Source: Hemibagrus wyckioides
Lineage: Eukaryota; Chordata; Actinopteri; Siluriformes; Bagridae
Length of the DNA stretch: 64,000 nt
Direction: 5' to 3'
Assembly: GCF_019097595.1 (NCBI RefSeq)
Contig: NC_080716.1
Location: forward strand, 32,469,901 to 32,533,900
Shown one piece after another: positions 62,201 through 64,000 of this stretch. A program made the position numbers and the translations under genes. Below the pieces are notes generated by a model. The model searched no databases. It was given only the letters and a program-made list of their open reading frames with translations, and was not told the origin of the DNA. Within the stretch, counting starts at the first letter, position 1. Each line of letters opens with the position of its first letter.

Positions 62201-62993
62201 TACAATGTAAGTGAATCACTTGAGTAATTTCCAATGTAAGTGAATCACTTGATGAGTCATTTCCAATGTAAGTGAATCACTTGAGGAGTCATTTCCAATG
62301 TAAGTGAATCACTTGATGAGTTATTTCCAATGTAAGTAAATCACTCAAGAAATAATTTAAAAAGAAAGTGAATCATTTGAGGAGTCATTTACAATGTAAT
62401 TGAGTCACTCAAGGATTCATTTACAATGTATTTGTATCGAGGATTCATTTCTAATGTAAGTGAATCACTCAAGAAATCCATTACTTAGGTAAGTGATTCG
62501 CATAAGGAATCATTTTAAATTCAAGAAAATCAATTGACAATTAATTTAAAAGTATAATTGAATTCCTAAAGGTGGCACATACAGATGTAATGAATTCAGC
62601 GCTCTAGGGCTTGTTTACAGATTGCAGTACACCCCTGGAGTAGCTGTTTAAATGATGTAAGTGAATCACTTGAGTCAAATTAAAAACTGTAAGCAGATTA
62701 CTCAAGGAGTTGTTCAAAAATGTCACTGCATCACTGCAGGACTCATCAAATGACGTATGCTACCTGGTGTATCGTGATGCTGGTGTTCTTTAACTAAACC
62801 ATCGTGCACTAGGGAGTGAACAGGGGGTGTTTAGCACACAGCTGTGTGTCCTAAACGCTTTTAGTGTCTGTATAAATTTTAATTTCTCACCAGCTGTTTT
62901 GTGTCTGGACTTTATGGAGCTCTCGCACTTGTTCCTGGCATTGATGATGAGGTACATCTGTTCTTCTTTCGTCAGCACATCATCCGCCTCCAC
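14073..62993 (-). CDS. pth1r: pth1r, parathyroid hormone / PTHrP receptor (class B1 GPCR); 12 of the coding exons, signal-peptide exon missing
   Basis: Joined exons: 62891-62993, 42256-42366, 40531-40652, 38879-38973, 36831-37017, 36013-36166, 21484-21544, 21272-21338, 20995-21089, 18834-18975, 15347-15388 and 14073-14429. Together they encode 511 residues ending in ETVM. The product is the plasma-membrane receptor for PTH and PTHrP. It signals through Gs/cAMP and Gq, and in vertebrates controls calcium handling and cartilage and bone growth. Six extracellular cysteines give the three-disulfide hormone-binding fold. Four N-glycosylation sequons (NGS, NKT, NYS, NDT) line up with the human sites. 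Seven transmembrane segments follow, with PTH1R-type motifs ([47 protein letters not shown]). The tail ends in a class I PDZ ligand. PTH2R is less likely because [25 protein letters not shown] and the ETVM end are PTH1R hallmarks. All 11 junctions have GT/AG and matching phase. The coding sequence is 1.5 kb spread over 49 kb, mainly because of satellite-filled introns. Confidence 0.95.
14430..14866 (-). repeat. 41-bp minisatellite made of copies of the adjacent 3' splice site
   Basis: About ten tandem units. In transcript orientation each reads TAATGCTAACGCGAGTGTTT, then TTGTGGCGTTCAG, then GTGGAGAT. The genuine acceptor of the last pth1r exon has the same layout: TGCTAATGCAAGTGTTTTTG, then TGGTATCCAG, then the exon, which contains AGAGATTAAG. 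So the array looks like amplification of branch-point, pyrimidine-tract and AG sequence. By eye, eight of the ten extra copies keep an AG at the homologous place; the second and fifth copies from the exon have lost it. Confidence 0.9.
14867..15200. other. AT-rich intronic sequence
   Basis: A short (AAAG)n run at 14869-14884, followed by simple AT-rich intron sequence of pth1r with many ATTTATT/AATAAAT words. No feature was seen beyond base composition. Confidence 0.7.
15205..15338. repeat. 18-bp minisatellite next to a splice donor
   Basis: Units of GAAGGAAGTGACGGAGGT and relatives run up to within about ten bases of the donor (GTAAGA, 15341-15346) of the 42-nt pth1r exon. In the transcript this places repeated ACCTCCGTCACTTCCTTC immediately downstream of the 5' splice site. 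Confidence 0.85.
15347..15388 (-). CDS. pth1r: pth1r 42-nt micro-exon: core of TM7
   Basis: Encodes [14 protein letters not shown], exactly 14 codons, phase 0 at both ends. The acceptor is CTCATTGCAG and the donor GTAAGA. It is the conserved short TM7 exon of class B receptors. Skipping would keep the frame but remove most of TM7, a splice form known for related class B receptors. Confidence 0.95.
15681..18279. repeat. 2.6-kb VNTR of a 27-bp unit in a pth1r intron
   Basis: About 96 units of CAGCTACTAACTCATCAGAC followed by AGTGAGA or AGTCAGA; some units have CATACAGT in place of CAGACAGT. One unit near 16393 has lost two bases (CATCATAGTCAG), which shifts frame. Because 27 is a multiple of three and the unit has no plus-strand stop in two frames, it gives false open frames of 869 and 625 codons on the strand opposite to pth1r. 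Neither has a promoter, splice site or unique sequence to support it. The array occupies about 75% of the intron between 15389 and 18833. Confidence 0.95.
18280..18833. other. Intronic sequence, nothing recognised
   Basis: Unique AT-rich intron sequence between the 27-bp array and the TM6 exon. It contains the words GCTAGCCGCATTAGC and GTTGCTAGGCAACG (a palindromic X-box-like GTTGCTAGGCAAC near 18744). No exon seen. Confidence 0.5.
18834..18975 (-). CDS. pth1r: pth1r exon: TM6, extracellular loop 3, start of TM7
   Basis: One base plus 47 codons, beginning [20 protein letters not shown] and ending EMLINSFQ. The LMPLFGVHY stretch is the TM6 activation hinge of PTH receptors. The donor is GTATCG. 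The acceptor is TTTGTGTTCAG. A Cys replaces the Tyr of mammals in QMHCEM (by recall of the human protein). Only about 19 bases separate the acceptor AG from a 1-kb trinucleotide array. Confidence 0.95.
18997..20064. repeat. 1.07-kb (ATC)n-type trinucleotide array with CTT interruptions
   Basis: Imperfect ATC/TTC/ATT triplets, with recurring blocks such as TCATCATCATCTTCAGCATT. On the plus strand it translates as poly-Ser or poly-His, and on the minus strand as poly-Asp/Glu, with no stop for about 370 codons. All are artefacts. A block around 19560-19670 recurs around 19825-19935. In the pth1r transcript the strand is purine-rich (GATGATGAA). Confidence 0.97.
20065..20900. other. AT-rich intronic sequence with a diverged 0.3-kb duplication
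   Basis: Two related segments of about 100 bp, around 20240-20340 and 20555-20655. Both carry AGGCCAAA, then AAGCAGAATTTACTCATCAC, then TATGTGAATATTGAAAT or TATGTTAATATTGAAAT. No coding potential seen. Confidence 0.7.
20995..21089 (-). CDS. pth1r: pth1r exon: TM5 and intracellular loop 3
   Basis: 31 codons plus two bases: [20 protein letters not shown] then [11 protein letters not shown]. The [20 protein letters not shown] segment is the signature third intracellular loop of PTH1R, which contacts G protein. The donor is GTGAGC. The acceptor is TTTATTTTAAAG. Confidence 0.95.
21272..21338 (-). CDS. pth1r: pth1r exon: extracellular loop 2 to TM5
   Basis: One base plus 22 codons: [20 protein letters not shown] followed by IA. 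The CWDLS cysteine is the partner of the TM3 cysteine in the conserved disulfide of class B receptors. The acceptor ends GATGCAG and is preceded directly by a (TG)n microsatellite (CA on plus, 21340-21366). The donor is GTGAGG. Confidence 0.95.
21484..21544 (-). CDS. pth1r: pth1r exon: TM4 and start of extracellular loop 2
   Basis: Two bases, 19 codons and two bases: [19 protein letters not shown], then a split Glu codon. It matches the VSVRATLA motif of PTH1R. The acceptor is CTTGCAG and the donor GTGAGT. Confidence 0.95.
21605..21681. repeat. (TG)n microsatellite
   Basis: Impure TG repeat that grades into the 21-bp array downstream on the plus strand. The array's GTGTGAG words could have arisen from it. 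Confidence 0.9.
21682..35273. repeat. 13.6-kb satellite with a 21-bp unit built of three 7-mers
   Basis: Roughly 640 units of GTGTATC + AGTGTGA + GATGTGA (21 bp). Variants of the third heptad are GATGCGA, GATGTTA, AATGTTA and GATATGA. About one unit in ten lacks the third heptad and is 14 bp. The array fills about 94% of the 14.5-kb pth1r intron between the TM3 and TM4 exons. It shows higher-order structure: blocks of 245, 329 and 371 bp near its start and a copied segment of about 2.8 kb near 28.6-34 kb. All open frames in it are 60-100-codon repeat translations on the strand opposite to pth1r and are not genes. Confidence 0.97.
35274..36012. other. Unique intronic sequence
   Basis: Remainder of the intron: a short CA run (35360-35373), a CCCCCTCC-rich stretch (35518-35550) and a perfect 12-bp palindrome GGGTAATTACCC at 35632-35643, followed at once by TAATTACCC. 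No exon is supported. The minus-strand frame that crosses from the array into 35439 has no splice or homology support. Confidence 0.6.
36013..36166 (-). CDS. pth1r: pth1r exon: TM3, intracellular loop 2, start of TM4
   Basis: 51 codons plus one base: [20 protein letters not shown], then [20 protein letters not shown], then [11 protein letters not shown]. It contains the class B TM3 signature, the conserved Cys of the TM3-ECL2 disulfide and EGLYLH. The donor is GTAAGT. The acceptor GCGGTTGAAG is preceded by a (GTT)n microsatellite (AAC on plus, 36176-36201) that occupies the pyrimidine-tract position. Confidence 0.95.
36167..36830. other. Intron with small repeats
   Basis: Besides the (AAC)n run there is a CA run (36351-36368), a duplicated 23-bp GCATAACCCCACCCCTTTCT-type unit (36488-36533) and (GAAA)n at 36706-36739. 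No exon seen. Confidence 0.8.
36831..37017 (-). CDS. pth1r: pth1r exon: intracellular loop 1, TM2, extracellular loop 1
   Basis: One base plus 62 codons, beginning [20 protein letters not shown], through [14 protein letters not shown]. The loop is acidic ([20 protein letters not shown]) and the exon ends [21 protein letters not shown] is diagnostic of class B receptors. The long ECL1 with APP is PTH1R-like. The acceptor CTCCTCCCCCCAG is preceded by a CT-rich tract (GA on plus). The donor GTACGT is non-canonical at position +4 but has GT. Confidence 0.95.
37018..37140. repeat. (GA)n / (GACA)n microsatellite at a splice acceptor
   Basis: GA-rich on plus (37019-37102), so CT-rich in the transcript. 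It forms a long polypyrimidine tract for the exon ending at 37017. Confidence 0.85.
37150..37535. repeat. (TCTG)n-derived tandem array
   Basis: Repeated CTGTCTGTCTCTCTACCAGT and shorter relatives, about 20-24 bp each, over 385 bp. Plus-strand frames of about 130 codons (Ser/Leu/Val/Cys strings) are artefacts. Confidence 0.95.
37540..38045. other. Intronic unique sequence with short duplications
   Basis: Three copies of GGAAGTGCTGAACA near 37637-37677 and two copies of CATGTCCAGTTAAATGA near 37888 and 37914. No exon seen. Confidence 0.6.
38046..38832. repeat. 14-16-bp AGAGAGAACAGC array
   Basis: Tandem units of (GA)n plus GAACAGCAG, with variants GGGAACAGC, GTGAACAAC and GAACAGCTG. It fills much of the pth1r intron before the TM1 exon. 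Minus-strand Leu/Ser/Cys/Phe frames of up to 324 codons are spurious. In one of them the pth1r TM1 exon is read in the wrong frame. Confidence 0.95.
38879..38973 (-). CDS. pth1r: pth1r exon: TM1
   Basis: 31 codons plus two bases: [20 protein letters not shown] then [11 protein letters not shown]. The membrane-proximal EVFDRL and GYS motifs mark the start of TM1 in PTH receptors. The acceptor is CACACACAG and the donor GTGAGT. It is phase-compatible with both neighbours (phase 0 upstream, split Arg downstream). Confidence 0.95.
38990..39160. repeat. (TTTA)n, (GTTT)n and (TG)n microsatellites
   Basis: Short perfect tetranucleotide runs at 38996-39040 and a (TG)n run at 39136-39158, in the intron upstream of the TM1 exon. 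Confidence 0.9.
39173..39262 (-). other. Possible alternative terminal exon between the hormone-binding domain and TM1
   Basis: An island of unique DNA between two dinucleotide runs. In transcript orientation a good acceptor (TCTGCTCCCCACAG, AG ending at 39263) is followed by 29 open codons in phase 0 and then TAA (39173-39175). The peptide starts [20 protein letters not shown]. Spliced to the phase-0 donor of the upstream exon (40531), it would end the receptor after the extracellular domain. Thirty open codons can arise by chance, and the segment could be part of an interspersed repeat. Confidence 0.2.
39276..39321. repeat. (CA)n microsatellite
   Basis: About 23 CA dinucleotides. Confidence 0.97.
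39383..39712. repeat. 30-bp minisatellite
   Basis: About eleven units of GGAGGTGTGGCCTCTGTGTT followed by TGTTAGTAAA, with diverging tails. Each plus-strand unit carries GGTGTGGCC, the complement of a KLF-type GGCCACACC box. Non-coding. Confidence 0.93.
39720..40523. repeat. 0.8-kb compound (TG)n / TATG / CGTG microsatellite
   Basis: Long impure TG repeat directly downstream (in transcript sense) of the donor of the exon at 40531-40652. About seven bases separate the donor GTATAA from the repeat. Cys/Val or His/Thr open frames of up to 328 codons are artefacts. The minus-strand one runs into the real receptor exon in the wrong frame. Confidence 0.97.
40531..40652 (-). CDS. pth1r: pth1r exon: second half of the hormone-binding extracellular domain
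   Basis: Two bases plus 40 codons: [20 protein letters not shown] then [20 protein letters not shown]. It carries two of the six domain cysteines (RKC, SEC), the conserved GSW, and all four N-linked glycosylation sequons expected of PTH1R (NGS, NKT, NYS, NDT). The acceptor GTGTCTAG is preceded by a (TG)n run. The donor is GTATAA. Confidence 0.95.
40656..40693. repeat. (CA)n microsatellite at a splice acceptor
   Basis: A CA run (TG in the transcript) starting four bases from the acceptor AG of the 40531-40652 exon. Confidence 0.95.
40945..41880. mobile_element. Diverged interspersed repeats of fish type
   Basis: 40945-41010 carries the words TTTAGCAAACACATTTATCC and AGAGTAACGTGCA, a diverged form of a repeat (GCATTTAGCAGACGCTTTTA plus TCCAGAGCGACTTA) that I recall as abundant in fish genomes. 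41270-41310 has AGTGGTCCAGTCTCAAAATG, similar to another part of common fish repeats. 41680-41730 has GTCTGGTTC...CTCAGAGGGGTTTTCCTCACC, again repeat-like. No intact frame, terminal repeat or target-site duplication was identified, and family names are not assigned. Confidence 0.5.
41908..42220. repeat. (TTTC)n and (TCTTC)n microsatellites
   Basis: (TTTC)n at 41908-41945, a pentanucleotide TCTTC/TTCTC run at 42006-42073, and (TTTC)n at 42153-42219. They sit just downstream (transcript sense) of the 42256-42366 exon donor, where they read as GAAA-rich. Confidence 0.96.
42256..42366 (-). CDS. pth1r: pth1r exon: first half of the cysteine-rich hormone-binding domain
   Basis: Two bases, 36 codons and one base: [20 protein letters not shown] then [16 protein letters not shown]. 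It contains the conserved WDG..CWP, PCP-like SCPEY and DFNHKG motifs and three of the six cysteines. It joins directly to the exon at 62891-62993, so the loop encoded by the separate exon E2 of mammalian PTH1R is not present in this splice path. The acceptor is GTGTGTGTTTCAG and the donor GTGACC. Confidence 0.95.
42369..42593. repeat. (CA)n microsatellites
   Basis: CA runs at 42370-42418 (serving as the TG-rich tract before the exon acceptor) and at 42531-42593. Confidence 0.93.
42594..43059. other. Unique intronic sequence
   Basis: Contains a TG run (42717-42738) and a CA run (42889-42910). No exon with credible splice sites on either strand. Confidence 0.6.
43060..43612. repeat. Old 36-bp minisatellite containing GTTAATTAAC
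   Basis: Diverged units. GTTAAT/GTTAACT words recur at about 43257, 43346, 43382, 43418, 43454, 43486, 43522, 43558 and 43594, mostly 35-36 bp apart, separated by CCCCWCCCACCA-type linkers. Several units hold the perfect palindrome GTTAATTAAC, a half-site arrangement close to HNF1-type sites. Confidence 0.8.
43613..44833. other. Intronic sequence with scattered dinucleotide runs
   Basis: Unique sequence with CA runs at 44175-44210 and 44560-44577 and TG runs at 44306-44350 and 44670-44686. Minus-strand (43595-43954) and plus-strand frames of about 100-120 codons have no recognisable domain or splice context and are taken as chance. Confidence 0.55.
44834..61981. repeat. 17.1-kb pentanucleotide satellite (CTACA)n with CTGCTACACA spacers
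   Basis: The array is made of CTACA (variants CGACA, CAACA, CTGCA) interrupted every 10-40 bp by the decamer CTGCTACACA. It fills about 84% of the 20.5-kb pth1r intron between the first visible exon and the next. Segments are copied: a run with TAAACTGC at 47239 recurs at 50371; a 605-bp block at about 51377 recurs at 51982 and near 54836 and 55466; a block with CTCCTACAC at 53061 recurs at 56525. Plus-strand His/Tyr/Thr/Leu frames of up to 1,694 codons have no stop because the unit has none. They are antisense to the gene and not coding. Confidence 0.97.
62010..62490. repeat. 32-bp minisatellite
   Basis: About 14 diverged units of AATGTAAGTGAATCACTCAA followed by GGAGTCATTTAC. Some units have TTGATGAGTCATTT, creating perfect TGAGTCA (AP-1-type) sites near 62127 and 62252. 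It lies at the edge of the pentanucleotide satellite and decays towards 62520. Confidence 0.9.
62891..62993 (-). CDS. pth1r: pth1r first visible coding exon: N-terminal helix of the extracellular domain
   Basis: 34 codons plus one base: [20 protein letters not shown] then [14 protein letters not shown]. It corresponds to the start of the mature receptor, just after signal-peptide cleavage, and includes the ADDV.TKEEQ motif and the first of six cysteines. The acceptor is GTTTCCTCAG and the donor GTGAGA. The exon is phase 0 at its 5' end, so the signal-peptide exon must lie beyond 64000; I find none between 62994 and 64000. Confidence 0.95.
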
Positions 62994-63093
62994 CTGAGGA
63001 AACCATCAGACATCAGGATCTAATAAACGTGTGTGAGGATGTGAAACTGTGTGACACGTCATATAATGTGAGGCATGTCGAGTTCATGAGCTC

Positions 63094-63236
63094 ATTTGCA
63101 TATCGCATATTGACATGATAGCGATTTGTTAAATGGCTCATTTGCATATCATACATTTGCATACAGATATTACACATGAATTATTACATTTAGATTATCA
63201 AACAGATCATTTGCATAACCAAGGGGATATTTGCAT
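63094..63236. promoter_or_regulatory. Cluster of five ATTTGCAT octamers
   Basis: Perfect octamer (POU-factor) sequences on the plus strand at 63094-63101, 63140-63147, 63155-63162, 63209-63216 and 63229-63236, with a near match ATCTGCAT at 63313-63320. They lie just 5' (transcript sense) of the first visible pth1r exon. Whether this is an enhancer or a decayed repeat built on CATTTGCATAT is not decidable here. Confidence 0.4.
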
Positions 63237-63700
63237 ATCAGGAAGACCCTAGACAAGAAAAACATTCAGTGTTGATTTATATAGATATTTAATTACACAT
63301 TGCATCAGAGTCATCTGCATATGGCATGTTTACACCTGATTAATAAACACAACAAAATGTTTGGAGATTGATCAGGGGGATTATTTACTTATGATAAGAA
63401 CACTTTTAAATATTTAGGCATTTGTCAAGACATCAAATTCTCTCACATGGCTTTAAATGCTAATCTGCAGAACTTTCTGTGATGAAGACAGTGATAAGAC
63501 ACGATCAGTTAAAAGTGATATACAAATAAAACTGAATTGAGTCGAATTGAATCAATTCTGTACCATTTTAACTTTTGGACATTTTAACATTAAGTAAAAA
63601 AAATCCAACAGATTATTTTCTCTATACGTTATATTTTACACGTCACTTTCCTCGTTCTCATTTATGTTCCTGTCATCAACAAACACTCAGACCTGAAAAC
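63237..63700. other. Unique intronic sequence, nothing recognised
   Basis: AT-rich intron sequence of pth1r without exon-like open frames flanked by splice sites. Confidence 0.6.
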
Positions 63701-63719
63701 ACACAACTTACACACCATA

Positions 63720-64000
63720 ACACAACCATCACCCTACCAACACTAATGTCACATCATTGTAACACCTTAACAACACTGTAACAACATTTTAACAACCCTA
63801 ACACTGTAACAACACTGTAACAACACTGTAACAACATTGTAACAACATTGTAACAACCCTAACACTGTAACAACACTGTAACAACACTGTAACAACATTG
63901 TAACAACCATGTAACAGCCCTAACACTGTAACAACACTGTAACAACATTTTAACAACCCTAACACTGTAACAACACTGTAACAACACTGTAACAACATTG
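63720..64000. repeat. 11-bp-type GTAACAACACT array running off the window
   Basis: Units GTAACAACACT and GTAACAACATT, with GTAACAACCCTAACACT interruptions, become regular from about 63777 and continue to the last base. The minus-strand Leu/Cys/Val frame is an artefact. Confidence 0.92.

Overview
This is a eukaryotic, almost certainly teleost-fish, genomic window. It holds one clearly recognisable spliced gene on the minus strand, the parathyroid hormone receptor pth1r (class B1 GPCR). Twelve coding exons lie between 62993 and 14073. I joined them by hand. Every junction has GT/AG ends and compatible phase, and the sum is 1,536 nt, or 511 residues plus stop. The signal-peptide exon and promoter lie beyond base 64000. 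The fish assignment rests on receptor residues, on the absence of the extra loop that mammals have between the N-terminal helix and the first WD-containing segment, and on fish-style interspersed repeats. I cannot tell which fish pth1r paralog this is.

At the other end, one plus-strand exon (10236-10405, Lys/Glu-rich, stop, then polyadenylation signals) is the last exon of a second, convergent gene. The end of that protein resembles the tail of TMIE. TMIE lies in the same chromosomal neighbourhood as PTH1R in human, so tmie is proposed tentatively.

By my estimate about 70% of the window is tandem repeat, and the arrays differ from intron to intron. In window order: 25-bp array (1-961); 14-bp TATA-rich array (2368-10092, presumed tmie intron); pth1r 3' flank (about 10.5-14.1 kb); 41-bp array beside the last pth1r exon; 27-bp array (15681-18279); ATC trinucleotide array (18997-20064); 13.6-kb 21/14-bp heptad array (21682-35273); GA- and TG-rich arrays around the TM1-TM3 exons; old interspersed repeats (40945-41880); 36-bp array (about 43060-43610); 17.1-kb CTACA pentamer array (44834-61981); 32-bp array (62010-62490); and an 11-bp-type array running off the end.

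The very long open frames over the arrays (up to about 1,700 codons) are artefacts of repeat units that contain no stop codon on one strand. The points most worth a second look are: (i) the 41-bp array, which looks like a tandem amplification of the last exon's own 3' splice site and so makes decoy acceptors; (ii) the strict multiple-of-7 register of the 13.6-kb array and its shared heptad with the 14-bp array 12 kb away; (iii) arrays and microsatellites that directly abut or form the splice signals of pth1r; and (iv) a possible alternative terminal exon that would encode a soluble hormone-binding domain.
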